In this document: piece after piece, positions 42,576 through 51,969 of the stretch
How the letters are laid out: each line of letters begins with the position of its first letter
How positions within the stretch are numbered: position 1 is the first letter of the stretch
Source of the DNA: Streptomyces hawaiiensis
Lineage (GTDB): Bacteria > Actinomycetota > Actinomycetes > Streptomycetales > Streptomycetaceae
Direction: 5' to 3'
Assembly (NCBI RefSeq): GCF_004803895.1
Contig: NZ_CP021978.1
Span: 620,001 to 684,000, forward strand
Length of the DNA: 64,000 bases
Made by a program: the position numbers and the translations under genes
Notes under the pieces: model-generated
Told to the model about the DNA's origin: nothing
The model's input: only the letters and a program-made list of their open reading frames with translations
Database searches by the model: none

Positions 42576-44126
42576 TCACACCGGTCGCGTCCGGCCCTCC
42601 CAGTACGGCTCCCGCAGCCGCCGCTTGTACAGCTTGCCGTTGGGGTCGCGGGGCATCTCGGAGATGAAGTCGACGGTCCTGGGCCGTTTGTACCCGGCGA
42701 GCCGGTGGGCGCAGTGGTCCAGGAGGTCGGCGGCGAGGGCGGGCCCGGGCCGGTGCCCGGTGGCCGGTTCCACGACCGCCTTGACCTCCTCGCCCCAGTC
42801 GTCGTGCGGGATGCCGAAGGCGGCGGCGTCGGCGACGGCGGGGTGGGCGAGCAGGGCCGACTCGATCTCGGCCGGGTAGATGTTGACGCCGCCGGAGATG
42901 ATCAGGTCGATCTTGCGGTCGCGCAGGAAGAGGTAGCCGTCCTCGTCGAGGTGGCCGAGGTCGCCGACGGTGAAGAAGTCGCCGATGCGGTTCTTGCGGG
43001 TCTTGGCCTCGTCCTTGTGGTACGAGAAGCCGCCGGTGTTCATCTTCATGTACACCGTGCCGAGTTCACCGGGCGGGAGCCGGTTGCCGTCGTCGTCGAA
43101 GATCGCGAGCTCGCTGATGGGCCAGGCCTTGCCGACGGTGCCGGGCTTCTTCAGCCAGTCCTCGGCGGTGGCGAAGGCGCCGCCGCCCTCGCTGGCCGCG
43201 TAGTACTCCTCGACACAGGGCCCCCACCAGTCGAGCATGGCCCGTTTCACATGGTCGGGGCAGGGCGCGGCGCCGTGGATGGCGTGCCGCATGGAGGAGA
43301 CGTCGTGGCGGTCCTTCACCTCGTCGGGCAGGGCCAGCAGGCGGTGGAACTGGGTGGGGACCATATGAGTGTGGGTGCAGCGGTGGGCGTCGATGAGGCG
43401 GAGCATCTCCTGGGGCGTCCACTTGTCCATGAGGACCAGCCGGTGGCCGATGTGCAGAGAAGCGCCCGCGAATTGGAGCACGGCCGTGTGGTAGAGCGGC
43501 GAGCACACCAGGTGCACGTTGCCGTCGAACGGCCGGATGCCGAAGATACCGAGGAAGCCGCCGAGGTACGCCTCCTCCGGGGGCTTGCCGGGCAGCGGGC
43601 GTCGGATGCCGCGGGGGCGGCCGGTGGTGCCCGAGGTGTAGTTCATGACCCAGCCGAGGGTGCGGTCGCCGGGCGGCGACTCGGGCTGCCCCTCCAGGAG
43701 TTCGGCGTACGGGCGGAAGCCCTCGACCGTGCCGACGGCGTACCGGTGGGTGCCCGGCAGGTCTGCCTCGCCTGCGGCGTGGCGGGCGGCGTCGGCGAAG
43801 CGCTCGTGGGCGAGGAGCACCTTGGCGCCGGAGTCGGAGACGATCCAGGCGATCTCCGGGCCGACCAGGTGGTGGTTGACGGGGACGAGGTAGAACCCGG
43901 CCTGGCTGGCGGCGAGATACGCGGTGAGGAACTCGACGCCGTTGGGCAGGACCACCGCGAAGGTGTCGCCGTGTTCCAGCCCGGCCGCGCGCAGGCCGTG
44001 CACGAGCCGGTTGGCGGCGGCGTGCAGGCGCCCGGCGGTCCACTCCTCGCCGTCGGGTGCGACGAGCACCGTGCGGCCGGGGTTCTCGGTGGCCTGGGCC
44101 CAGAAGCCCACTGGCGGTGTGCTCAC
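42576..44126 (-). CDS. AMP-forming acyl-CoA synthetase
   Basis: A 516-residue ligase. MNYTSGTTGRPRGI is the P-loop, YYAASEGGG the adenine-binding motif, TVGDLGHLDEDG the A7 Asp, ISGGVNIYPAEIES the hinge, and PNGKLYKRRL carries the catalytic Lys. The longer open frame upstream is not coding. The GTG start overlaps the stop of the nitronate monooxygenase gene by four bases, so translational coupling is expected and the two probably work in one pathway. The substrate is not predictable; the group includes bile-acid/aromatic CoA ligases. Confidence 0.9.
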   Translation of the reverse strand: MSTPPVGFWAQATENPGRTVLVAPDGEEWTAGRLHAAANRLVHGLRAAGLEHGDTFAVVLPNGVEFLTAYLAASQAGFYLVPVNHHLVGPEIAWIVSDSGAKVLLAHERFADAARHAAGEADLPGTHRYAVGTVEGFRPYAELLEGQPESPPGDRTLGWVMNYTSGTTGRPRGIRRPLPGKPPEEAYLGGFLGIFGIRPFDGNVHLVCSPLYHTAVLQFAGASLHIGHRLVLMDKWTPQEMLRLIDAHRCTHTHMVPTQFHRLLALPDEVKDRHDVSSMRHAIHGAAPCPDHVKRAMLDWWGPCVEEYYAASEGGGAFATAEDWLKKPGTVGKAWPISELAIFDDDGNRLPPGELGTVYMKMNTGGFSYHKDEAKTRKNRIGDFFTVGDLGHLDEDGYLFLRDRKIDLIISGGVNIYPAEIESALLAHPAVADAAAFGIPHDDWGEEVKAVVEPATGHRPGPALAADLLDHCAHRLAGYKRPRTVDFISEMPRDPNGKLYKRRLREPYWEGRTRPV

Positions 44127-45235
44127 GACTGTCCGCTCCTTCCGGCGATGCGGTTGACGCGGTCCACGGCCTGTTCGAAGCCGCGGGTGAGGTCGTCGAA
44201 GACGGCCTGGACACTGCGTTCGCTGGTCATCCGGCCGACGATCTGGCCGACCGGGGTACCGAGCAGCGGGTCGACCTCGTACTTCTGGATCCGCGAGACG
44301 GCCTCGGCGACCAGCAGCCCTTGCAGCGGCATGGGGAGAGTGCCGGGCCCGTCCGGGTCGTCCCAGGCGTCGGTCCAGTCGGTGCGCAACTGGCGTGCGG
44401 GCTTGCCGGTCAGCGCGCGGGAGCGGACGGTGTCGCCGGAGCCGGCCGCGAGCAGCTTGCGGGTCAGGGCGGGCGAGTGGAGGTCCGCCTCTGTGGTGGT
44501 CAGCCACAGGGAGCCCAGCCACACACCCTGGGCGCCGAGGGTGAGCGCGGCGGCCACCTGCTGTCCGCTGCCGATGCCGCCGGCGGCCAGCACGGGCAGC
44601 GGGGCGACGGCGTCGACGACCTCGGGGGTGAGCACCATGGAGGCGATCTCGCCCGTGTGGCCGCCCGCCTCGTAGCCCTGCGCCACCACGATGTCGATGC
44701 CCGCGTCCCGGTGCTTGCGGGCGTGCCGGGCGCTGCCCGCGAGTGCGGCGACCAGGACGTCCTGGTCATGGGCGCGGGCGATGACGTCGGCGGGCGGGGA
44801 GCCGAGGGCGTTGGCGAGGAGCCGGATCGGGTAGTCGAAGGCGACGTCGAGCTGGCTGCGGGCGACCTGCTCCATCCAGCCGGTGATGCGCCAGCCGGAC
44901 GCCTCGCCCTCGGCGAGCTCGGGCACGCCGTGCTGGGCGAGGGTGTCCCGGACGAACTGCCGGTGTCCCTCGGGGATCATCGCCTCGACGTCGGCCTCGG
45001 TGACGCCTTCGACCTTCTTCGCCGGCATCACGACGTCCAGGCCGTACGGACGGCCGTCGACATGCGCCTCGATCCAGTCCAGGTCGCGTTTGAGCTCGTC
45101 GGGGGCGGTGTAGCGGACCGCGCCGAGCACGCCGAAGCCGCCGGCCCGGCTGATGGCCGCGGCGACGGCGGGGAACGGCGTGAAGCCGAAGACGGCGTGC
45201 TCGATTCCCAGTGTCTGGCTCAGCTCCGTCTGCAT
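44123..45235 (-). CDS. Nitronate monooxygenase family protein
   Basis: A 370-residue FMN-binding TIM-barrel protein (2-nitropropane dioxygenase superfamily). AAISRAGGFGVLGA is the N-terminal FMN loop, VAQGYEAGGHTG the phosphate loop with the characteristic His, and VLAAGGIGSGQQVAAAL the second phosphate-binding segment. Many actinobacterial relatives are encoded in fatty-acid and steroid-degradation loci and may oxidise nitronates or reduce enoates. It is the first gene of a two-gene unit with the acyl-CoA synthetase and is preceded by a copy of the TCTGA-type dyad. Confidence 0.88.
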   Translation of the reverse strand: MQTELSQTLGIEHAVFGFTPFPAVAAAISRAGGFGVLGAVRYTAPDELKRDLDWIEAHVDGRPYGLDVVMPAKKVEGVTEADVEAMIPEGHRQFVRDTLAQHGVPELAEGEASGWRITGWMEQVARSQLDVAFDYPIRLLANALGSPPADVIARAHDQDVLVAALAGSARHARKHRDAGIDIVVAQGYEAGGHTGEIASMVLTPEVVDAVAPLPVLAAGGIGSGQQVAAALTLGAQGVWLGSLWLTTTEADLHSPALTRKLLAAGSGDTVRSRALTGKPARQLRTDWTDAWDDPDGPGTLPMPLQGLLVAEAVSRIQKYEVDPLLGTPVGQIVGRMTSERSVQAVFDDLTRGFEQAVDRVNRIAGRSGQS

Positions 45236-45277
45236 GGGCGCAGGATGCCGCAGTCCTCCGGAGGACGGAAGGGGTAT

Positions 45278-45294
45278 TCTGATGCACCGTCAGA
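45278..45294. promoter_or_regulatory. Second copy of the TCTGA...TCAGA operator
   Basis: TCTGATGCACCGTCAGA is an inverted repeat matching the site at 32951 in position and flanks (T-TCTGA...GTCAGA-TTC on both). It is 43 bases upstream of the nitronate monooxygenase ATG and in the divergent gap before the serine hydrolase gene. The left arm has T for C at its sixth base. Confidence 0.6.
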
Positions 45295-45413
45295 TTCCGT
45301 GGAGGATTCTCCGCCGTATTCCGCGATGACTCTCCGCCAGATTCACGGCGACGCGTGAGGGACATACTCCCGGGGACACGCGAGGCGGTTGAGGCGAAGG
45401 GGTGGGGTACGCG

Positions 45414-47186
45414 GTGACCGACGAAGCGGTGAGCGGCGAACCGACCCGGCGTCAATTGGGCAGAGCGGGGATGGCCCTGGGCGGTGCGCTCGCCCTCGCC
45501 TCGCTGCCCGCCGGGCCCGCCCCGGCGGCGACCGGCCACCGCCCCACCCTGCGGCACGGTTCCGCCGCACGCGCCGGACTGCTCCCCGCCCACCTGCGGC
45601 AACTCGTCACCGACGCGGAGGCGTTCCTCGGCCCCTCCCCCGAGCACCCCTGGTACGCGGGCGCCGTCCTGCTCGCCGGACGCGGCGGTACGGTCGCCCT
45701 GCACCGGCCCATCGGCATGGCGGTGCGCTACCGGGCCTACGACGAGAAGACCGACACCGGCATCGAGTTCCCGCCCGGCGAGCAGATCCCGATGGCCGGT
45801 GACACCGTGTTCGACCTGGCGTCGGTGTCGAAGCTGTTCACCTCGATCCTCGCGGTGCAGCAGATGGAACGGGGCGCACTGGAGCTGGAGGCGAAAGTCG
45901 CCTCGTACCTGCCGGACTTCGCACGCGCGGGCAAACAGGACATCACGCTCCGCCAGCTCCTCACCCACACCTCGGGGTTCCGTGCCTGGATCCCGCTGTA
46001 CAGCGCGCCGACCCACGAGGAGAAGCTCCAGCTCATCTGGAACGAGGCGCCGGTCAGCGCGCCCGGCACGGCGTACCTGTACTCGGACCTGAACCTCATC
46101 TCGCTCCAGCTCGTGCTGGAACGGATCACGGGCCGCACCCTGGACACCCTCCTGCGCGACGAGATCACCGTGCCGCTCGGCCTGCGCCGCACCCGCTACA
46201 ACCCGCCCGCGTCCTGGCGGCCGAAGATCGCGGCCACGGAGGACGCGCGCCCGCCGTGGTCCGGGCTCGACCGGGGCCTGGTGTGGGGCGAGGTGCACGA
46301 CGAGAACGCCTTCAGCCTGGGCGGTGTCGCGGGCCACGCGGGCGTGTTCTCCGACGCGTGGGACCTCGCGGTCCTCGGCCGTACGCTGCTCAACGGCGGT
46401 GTCTACGGGCGGTCCAGGATTTTGTCGCCGGAGTCGGTGGGGCTGATGTTCACCGACTGCAACACCGCCTTCCCCGGGGACGAGCACGGCCTCGGCTTCG
46501 AGCTCTACCAGCACTGGTACATGGGCGCGATGGCCACGCCGCGCACGGCCGGGCACACCGGTTTCACGGGCACCTCGCTGGTGCTCGACCCGACGACCGA
46601 CTCCTTTCTCGTCGTTCTCGGCAACTCGGTGCATCCCGTACGGAGTTGGCGTTCGGGGTCCGCGCCCAGGGTCGCCGCCGCGAACAACATGGCACGGGCC
46701 GTGCCGGTCCGGCCGGCGCGGGGACACACGGCCTGGTTCTCCGGGACGGCGCTCTCCACGACGGCGACCCTGGCGCTTCCCGCGCTCGACACGTCCGCCG
46801 GCCGGGTGCGGCTGCGCTGCGCGCTGTGGTGGGACACCGAGCCCAAGGCCGACGTGCTGGCCCTGGAGGCCTCGGCCGACGGCGGCACCAGCTGGCAGCC
46901 CGTGCCCTTCACGACGTCCCGCCGCGGTCAGGACCCCGAGCCGCACCCGTCGGGCTCGGTGACCGGCTGGTCTGGCCGCGTCTGGCACCGGCTCACCGCG
47001 GACGTCCCCGCCGCGCGGGAGCTGGCCCTGCGCTGGCGGTACGCGACGGACCGGCTGTACGTCGGCCGCGGTTGCTACGTGGACCAACTGCGTGTGGAAG
47101 CCGCCGGGGACGTCCTGTTCGACGAGAGACGCCCCGCGGACGCGGCGCGCCTGCGGACCGTGGGGTGGACGCGAGCGGCCGGCTGA
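45414..47186 (+). CDS. Secreted serine hydrolase with C-terminal beta-sandwich domain
   Basis: A 590-residue exported protein. The N-terminus TRRQLGRAGMALGGALALAS has a twin-arginine pair and a hydrophobic stretch, so Tat export is possible. A beta-lactamase/class C catalytic domain follows: DLASVSKLF (SxxK), YSDLN (YxN) and the HTGFTG region (KTG-like). From about residue 440 a beta-rich domain (FSGTALSTTATLALP to YVDQLRVEA) resembles the jelly-roll modules of secreted peptidases. The GTG at 45414 is chosen over a GTG at 45402 for better spacing from GGGGTGGGG. The substrate could be a peptide, ester or beta-lactam. Confidence 0.86.
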   Translation: MTDEAVSGEPTRRQLGRAGMALGGALALASLPAGPAPAATGHRPTLRHGSAARAGLLPAHLRQLVTDAEAFLGPSPEHPWYAGAVLLAGRGGTVALHRPIGMAVRYRAYDEKTDTGIEFPPGEQIPMAGDTVFDLASVSKLFTSILAVQQMERGALELEAKVASYLPDFARAGKQDITLRQLLTHTSGFRAWIPLYSAPTHEEKLQLIWNEAPVSAPGTAYLYSDLNLISLQLVLERITGRTLDTLLRDEITVPLGLRRTRYNPPASWRPKIAATEDARPPWSGLDRGLVWGEVHDENAFSLGGVAGHAGVFSDAWDLAVLGRTLLNGGVYGRSRILSPESVGLMFTDCNTAFPGDEHGLGFELYQHWYMGAMATPRTAGHTGFTGTSLVLDPTTDSFLVVLGNSVHPVRSWRSGSAPRVAAANNMARAVPVRPARGHTAWFSGTALSTTATLALPALDTSAGRVRLRCALWWDTEPKADVLALEASADGGTSWQPVPFTTSRRGQDPEPHPSGSVTGWSGRVWHRLTADVPAARELALRWRYATDRLYVGRGCYVDQLRVEAAGDVLFDERRPADAARLRTVGWTRAAG

Positions 47187-47190
47187 GGGC

Positions 47191-48768
47191 TCACTCGGGG
47201 CTGTTCTCCAGCACGGCCATGGCCGCGTTGTGCCCCGGCACCCCGCTGACGCCGCCCCCGCGCACCGCGCCCGCCCCGCACAGCAGCACGGTGGCGTGCC
47301 CGGTCTCCACGCCCCAGCGCCCGGTGCCGTCCTGGGCGTAGGGCCAGCTCAGCTCGCGGTGGAAGATGTTGCCGCCGGGCAGGCCGAGGTCCGCCTCCAG
47401 GTCGAGCGGGGTCCGGGCCTCGATGCAGGGACGTCCGTCCGCGTCGGTGGCCAGGCAGTCGGCGAGGGGTTCGGCCAGGTGGGCGTCGAGCTGGGCGAGG
47501 GTGGACTTCAGCAGGTCCTCGCGTACGGCGTCGTTGTCCCGCTCGAACAGGCGGGCCGGGGTGTGCAGACCGAAGAGGGTGAGCGTCTGGTAGCCCTGCT
47601 CGGCCAGGCCGGACCCGAGGATGGTCGGGTCGGTGAGCGAGTGGCAGTAGATCTCGGAGGGCGGCGTGGCGGGCAGGTCGCCGGCGGCGGCCTGGGCGTG
47701 GGCGGCGGCCAGTTGCTCGTAGCCCTCGGCGATGTGGAAGGTGCCGGCGAAGGCCTCGCGCGGGTCGACGGAGCTGTCGCGCAGCCGCGGCAGCCGCTTG
47801 AGCAGCATGTTGACCTTGAGCTGGGCGCCCTCGGCGGGCGGCGGGGGCGTGTCGCCGGTCAGTTTCGCCAGGGCCTGCGGTGCGGCGTTCACCAGGACGT
47901 GCCGGGCGGCGACGGTGCCTTCGCCCTCGGCCGTGCGATACGTGACCTCGGCGGTTCGGCCGTCCGTGGCGATGCGCAGCGCCTCGTGGCCGGTCGCGAG
48001 GACCGCGCCCGCCGCGCGGGCCGTGTCGGCGAGGGCGTCGGTGAGGGCTCCCATGCCGCCGACCGGCACGTCCCAGTCGCCGGTGCCGCCGCCGATCACG
48101 TGGTAGAGGAAGCAGCGGTTCTGCTTCAGGGAGGGGTCGTGGGCGTCGGCGAAGGTGCCGATGAGCGCGTCGGTGAGGACGACGCCGCGCACCAGGTCGT
48201 CCGCGAAGTGCTCCTCCACGGCGACGCCGATCGGCTCCTCGAACAGCACCCGCCAGGCCTCCTCGTCGTCGAGGCGGCGGCGCAGTTCGTCGCGGGTGGG
48301 CAGTGGCTCCGTGAGGGTGGGGAAGACCCGCTGGGCGACGCGGCCGGTCATGCCGTAGAACGCCTGCCAGGCCCGGTACTCGCGGTCGGAGCCGGTGAGC
48401 CGGGTGAACGCCTCCCGGGTGCGCCGTTCGCCGCCGCCGACGAGGAGTCCGGTGGGCCGGCCGTCACGCTCGGCGGGTGTGTAGGAGGAGACGGTGCGGG
48501 TGCGGACCCGGAAGTCCAGGCCGAGGTCCCGGACGATCTTCTTCGGCAGCAGGCTGACCAGGTAGGAGTAGCGGGACAGCCGGGCGTCGACCCCGGCGAA
48601 GGGCCGAGTGGACACCGCCGCGCCGCCCGTGTGGTCCAGCCGCTCCAGGACCAGCACGGAGCGGCCGGCCCGGGCCAGATAGGCGGCGGCGACCAGGCCG
48701 TTGTGGCCGCCGCCGACGATGACAGCGTCGTACGTCCGGTGTGCGCGGGGTCCCTCGGGTGCGGTCAT
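47191..48768 (-). CDS. FAD-dependent phytoene-desaturase-like oxidoreductase
   Basis: A 525-residue flavoprotein of the CrtI/amine-oxidase-like family. VIVGGGHNGLVAAAYLARAG is the dinucleotide-binding motif; VPVGGMGALTDALADTAR is the second FAD contact and CGAGAVRGGGVSGVPGHNAA the C-terminal FAD signature. Relatives include phytoene desaturases and desaturase-like proteins of unknown substrate. No other carotenoid genes are adjacent. The longer open frame upstream is discarded since the ATG 48768 begins the Rossmann fold. It is convergent with the serine hydrolase gene (4 bases). Confidence 0.87.
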   Translation of the reverse strand: MTAPEGPRAHRTYDAVIVGGGHNGLVAAAYLARAGRSVLVLERLDHTGGAAVSTRPFAGVDARLSRYSYLVSLLPKKIVRDLGLDFRVRTRTVSSYTPAERDGRPTGLLVGGGERRTREAFTRLTGSDREYRAWQAFYGMTGRVAQRVFPTLTEPLPTRDELRRRLDDEEAWRVLFEEPIGVAVEEHFADDLVRGVVLTDALIGTFADAHDPSLKQNRCFLYHVIGGGTGDWDVPVGGMGALTDALADTARAAGAVLATGHEALRIATDGRTAEVTYRTAEGEGTVAARHVLVNAAPQALAKLTGDTPPPPAEGAQLKVNMLLKRLPRLRDSSVDPREAFAGTFHIAEGYEQLAAAHAQAAAGDLPATPPSEIYCHSLTDPTILGSGLAEQGYQTLTLFGLHTPARLFERDNDAVREDLLKSTLAQLDAHLAEPLADCLATDADGRPCIEARTPLDLEADLGLPGGNIFHRELSWPYAQDGTGRWGVETGHATVLLCGAGAVRGGGVSGVPGHNAAMAVLENSPE

Positions 48769-48826
48769 GGTTCTTGGTAACACGGGGTGATCCGGGTCGG
48801 CCAGGCGGCGCCCGCCCGCTCGGCGG

Positions 48827-51058
48827 TCAGCGCCCCGCCGCGGCCCGCTGTTCCCGCAGGGCCGCCACTCTTCGGTACAGGGCGACGGCCTCAACACTGC
48901 GGCCGAGCTGTTCCAGGCAGTGGGCCTCGTCGTTGCGGCTGGCGAGGGTGTCGGGGTGGTCGGGGCCGAGGACGCGTTCGCGGGCGGTGGCCACGCGCCG
49001 GTACTCGGTGAGCGCGTCGGCCCAGCGGCCCAGCCAGCCGAGGCCGACGGCGACCTCGCGGCGGCTGACCAGGGTGTCCGGGTGGTCGGGGCCGAGGACC
49101 TGCTCGCGGAGGGCGGCCACGTCACGGGATTCGGCCAGGGCCTCCTCCCAGCGGCCGAGCCGTCCGAGGTTGACGCAGCGGCCGTGGCGGGCGCGCAGGG
49201 TCTCGGGGTGGGTGGGGCCCTGGCTCCGGCCGCGGTCCTCGGCCAGGCCGCGGTAGAGGTCCAGGGCCTCCGCGCTGCGGCCGAGGCGGCCCAGGCTGAT
49301 GCCGGTCTCGTGCCGGGCGGCGAGGGTGTCGGGGTGGTCGGGGCCGAGGGCGCGGCCGCGGGCCTCGGCAACCTCGCGGTAGGTCTCCAGGGCCTCCGAC
49401 CAGCGGCCCAGCTGGCCGAGCGCGTACGCGACTTCGTAGCGGGTGACGAGCGTGTCGGGATGGTCCGGGCCGAGCACGCGGGCGCGGGCGGTGGCCACCT
49501 CGCGGGCCATGCGGTACGAGTCCTCCAGACGGCCGAGGCGGCTGAGGTTGAAGGCGAGGTTGTGGCGGCAGCGCAGGGTGTCGGGGTGGTCGGGGCCCAT
49601 GAGGTGCTCGCGGGCCGTGAGCACCGACGTGTAGACGCGGTGGGCGTCGAAGGGGCGGCCCAGCTGACCGAGCACGTAGGCCATCTCCTGGCGGGCGGCC
49701 AGGGTGTCGGGGTGCTCGGCGCCGAGGGTGCGGATCCTGGCCTCGGTGACGTGCTTGTACTCGCGCAGGGCGTCCGCGGCGCGGCCGGTGCGGCTCAGGG
49801 TGAAGGCGACCTCGTAGCGGCTGGAGAGGGTGTCGGGGTGGTCGGGGCCGAGGAGGTGCTCGCGTTCGGCGGCGACCGCCCGGTGCACCTCGCCCGCCTC
49901 CGCCCAGCGGCCGAGCCGGCCCAGGCTCAGGCCCGCGTTGTGCCGGCCGGCCAGGGCGGTCAGGACCTCCGTGGGCGGGGTGGGCCGCTCCACGGGTACG
50001 GGTTCCTCGACGACGGGGCCGGTGGCGGGCCGTGCGATCCACTCGCCGGACAGCCCCGCCGACGGGTCCGCGGGTGTGGTGCGCAGCCCCGTGCCGGTCG
50101 CCTTGTGGCCGGTGGTCATGCCGCGGGTCCAGGACGGCAACCGGCCCGCGCCCGCCGGCACGCCGGGAGCCGGGCGGGTCGCCGCGACGGCGGTCACGTA
50201 CGCCGGCGCGGCCCGGTGGGCGCTGATCCGGCGGGCCAGCTCGCGGGCGTCGCCGGGTCGTTGCGCGGGTTCCTTGGCGAGCAGGTCGAGGACGACCCGT
50301 TCCAGGTACTCGGGCAGTTCGGCGCGGTGCTCGCGCGGCGGGCGGGGCGGGGTGTCGCGGTGGCCGACGAGGATCGCCCAGGCGTCATCGAGGTCGAACG
50401 GCGGTACGCCGGTGGCGATCTCGTACAGGACGCAGCCGAACGAGTAGAGGTCGCTGCGGTGGTCGACCCCGTCGCCGCCGATCTGCTCCGGGGACATGTA
50501 GTGCGGGGTGCCCATGGCGATGCCGGTGCCGGTCAGTCTGGAGGTGAAGCCGATGTCGTGGCCGAGGCGGGCGATGCCGAAGTCGCAGATCTTCACGGTG
50601 CCGTCGCCGAGCCGCACGATGTTGGCGGGCTTCAGGTCCCGGTGGACGATGCCCTGTTCGTGGCAGTAGGCGAGGGCTGCGGCGACCTGCTCGGCGATCT
50701 CCACGACGTCCGCGACCGGCAGCGGGTGCTGCTTGTTGTCCTCCAGGAGCTGGCTGAGGTTGCGGCCGTCCAGCAGCTCCATGACGAGGTAGAGGACGCC
50801 GTCGGACTCGCCGAAGTCGTGCACGACGGTGACGCCCCGGTGCTGCAGCGCGGCGGCCACGCGGGCCTCGCGGCGGAACCGCTCGCGCAGCACGCGGGTG
50901 AAGGCGTGGTCGTGGTTCGGGCCCAGCGGTTTGAGGCACTTGACGGCGACGTGCCGGCCCAGGGACTCGTCCCGTGCCCGCCACACCTCGCCCATGCCGC
51001 CTCGCCCGATCAGATCGAGCAGCCGGTAACGGCCATGGATGAGCCTGCTGTCCCCCAT
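48827..51058 (-). CDS. Serine/threonine protein kinase with C-terminal TPR array
   Basis: A 743-residue soluble protein. Residues ~10-265 are a Hanks-type kinase: GRGGMGEVW loop, AVKCLK Lys, HRDLKPAN catalytic loop, DFG and APE-like SPEQ motifs. A Pro-rich linker follows. Residues ~355-740 are nine 42-residue TPR units with the signature LGPDHPDTL at eight junctions. No transmembrane segment is seen, unlike PknB/PASTA kinases, so it should be cytosolic. Such TPR arrays bind partners, and related arrays occur in AfsR/FxsB-like regulators. Targets are unknown. The ATG has GGGGGAG upstream. Confidence 0.92.
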   Translation of the reverse strand: MGDSRLIHGRYRLLDLIGRGGMGEVWRARDESLGRHVAVKCLKPLGPNHDHAFTRVLRERFRREARVAAALQHRGVTVVHDFGESDGVLYLVMELLDGRNLSQLLEDNKQHPLPVADVVEIAEQVAAALAYCHEQGIVHRDLKPANIVRLGDGTVKICDFGIARLGHDIGFTSRLTGTGIAMGTPHYMSPEQIGGDGVDHRSDLYSFGCVLYEIATGVPPFDLDDAWAILVGHRDTPPRPPREHRAELPEYLERVVLDLLAKEPAQRPGDARELARRISAHRAAPAYVTAVAATRPAPGVPAGAGRLPSWTRGMTTGHKATGTGLRTTPADPSAGLSGEWIARPATGPVVEEPVPVERPTPPTEVLTALAGRHNAGLSLGRLGRWAEAGEVHRAVAAEREHLLGPDHPDTLSSRYEVAFTLSRTGRAADALREYKHVTEARIRTLGAEHPDTLAARQEMAYVLGQLGRPFDAHRVYTSVLTAREHLMGPDHPDTLRCRHNLAFNLSRLGRLEDSYRMAREVATARARVLGPDHPDTLVTRYEVAYALGQLGRWSEALETYREVAEARGRALGPDHPDTLAARHETGISLGRLGRSAEALDLYRGLAEDRGRSQGPTHPETLRARHGRCVNLGRLGRWEEALAESRDVAALREQVLGPDHPDTLVSRREVAVGLGWLGRWADALTEYRRVATARERVLGPDHPDTLASRNDEAHCLEQLGRSVEAVALYRRVAALREQRAAAGR
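48850..49940. repeat. In-frame ~126-bp tandem repeats encoding the TPR array
   Basis: The 42-residue protein repeats are mirrored in the DNA, with near-identical blocks (for example the GTGTCGGGGTGGTCGGGGCC core) about every 126 bases across roughly 1.1 kb. The near-identity suggests expansion or gene conversion, and a risk of misassembly or strain variation in copy number. Confidence 0.8.
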
Positions 51059-51120
51059 GTCGCGCGACGCTCCCCCCGGTAGCTGTTCGCCCGCCCCCCT
51101 GGCCCACCCAGTATGGCGGC

Positions 51121-51969
51121 CTATCGTCCGAGTTTGTACGGTGCCGGACGCGCGCCGGGGCCGAGCCTCGCCATGGCCCGCAGGATGTGTTTGGGCGGGA
51201 GTTGCCACCGCACACGTGCGGGAACACGGCGCAGCAGGAGGCCCGCGAGACGCAGTTGGCGGGTGACGGTGGCGGGTGCGGGGGCCGGTCTGCCGTACAA
51301 CTCGTGGGCGTACGGCGGCAAGGAGGCGTACGCCAGATGCGCCACGCGCCGCCACAGCACCTCGCGCGCCGGTACGAGGAGCGGGTGCGTCGGCGGGCGG
51401 AGCAGGAAGTCGTCCACCTCGCGTGCCTCGGGTCCGGCGGCCAGGTCCGGGCGCACCTTCTCGAAGTACTCGGCCATCGCGGCCCGGTCCCCCGGTACGG
51501 CGTCGGGATCGAGGCCCACCAGGCGGGCGCTCTCCCGGTGTTCGGCGACGTAGCGGTCGGCCTCGGCGTCGGTGAGCCGGAACCCGGATCGGCGCGCGAC
51601 AGTCAGATAGGAGTCGATCTCGGCGCAGTGCACCCACATGAGCAGCGCGGGTTCGTCGACGCCGTAGCGCTCGCCGGTGTCCGGGTCGGTCGCGGTCAGC
51701 ATGCGGTGGATCTTCCGGACCCGGGCACCGGCGCGTTCGGCGGCCTCGGTGGTGCCGTACGTCGTCGTTCCGACGAAGCCGGCGGTGCGCATCAGCCGGC
51801 CCCAGGCGTCACGCCGGAAGTCGGAGTTCTGCATGACTCCGCGTACCGCCCGTGGATGCAGGGCTTGGAGGTAGAGCGCCCGGACACCCGCGATCCACAT
51901 GACGGGGTCGCTGTGCAACTGCCAGGTCACCGATTCCGGACCGAACAGCCCCGGGTCCGCGCCGGTCAT
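51121..51969 (-). CDS. MpaB-like oxygenase (DUF2236) family protein
   Basis: A 282-residue alpha-helical heme protein of the MpaB/DUF2236 family. It has the conserved LHPRAVRGVMQNSDF start, FVGTTTYGTTEAAERAGARVRKIHR, and MWVHCAEIDSYL, whose His and neighbours bind heme b in latex-clearing and mycophenolate-oxidising relatives. It probably oxidises an unsaturated lipid-like or terpenoid substrate. The ATG 51969 has GGAGGTGAG at ideal spacing. It is divergent from the iron-box ABC lipoprotein gene. Confidence 0.88.
   Translation of the reverse strand: MTGADPGLFGPESVTWQLHSDPVMWIAGVRALYLQALHPRAVRGVMQNSDFRRDAWGRLMRTAGFVGTTTYGTTEAAERAGARVRKIHRMLTATDPDTGERYGVDEPALLMWVHCAEIDSYLTVARRSGFRLTDAEADRYVAEHRESARLVGLDPDAVPGDRAAMAEYFEKVRPDLAAGPEAREVDDFLLRPPTHPLLVPAREVLWRRVAHLAYASLPPYAHELYGRPAPAPATVTRQLRLAGLLLRRVPARVRWQLPPKHILRAMARLGPGARPAPYKLGR

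Noticed and set aside
44766..47087. 773-codon open frame spanning the nitronate monooxygenase and serine hydrolase genes
   Set aside because: It crosses two real genes on both strands in shadow frames and has no recognisable domain.
48850..49940. Regularly spaced DNA repeats that could be mistaken for a CRISPR array
   Set aside because: Period (~126 bases) and reading-frame conservation show they encode TPR units; no spacers or cas genes.
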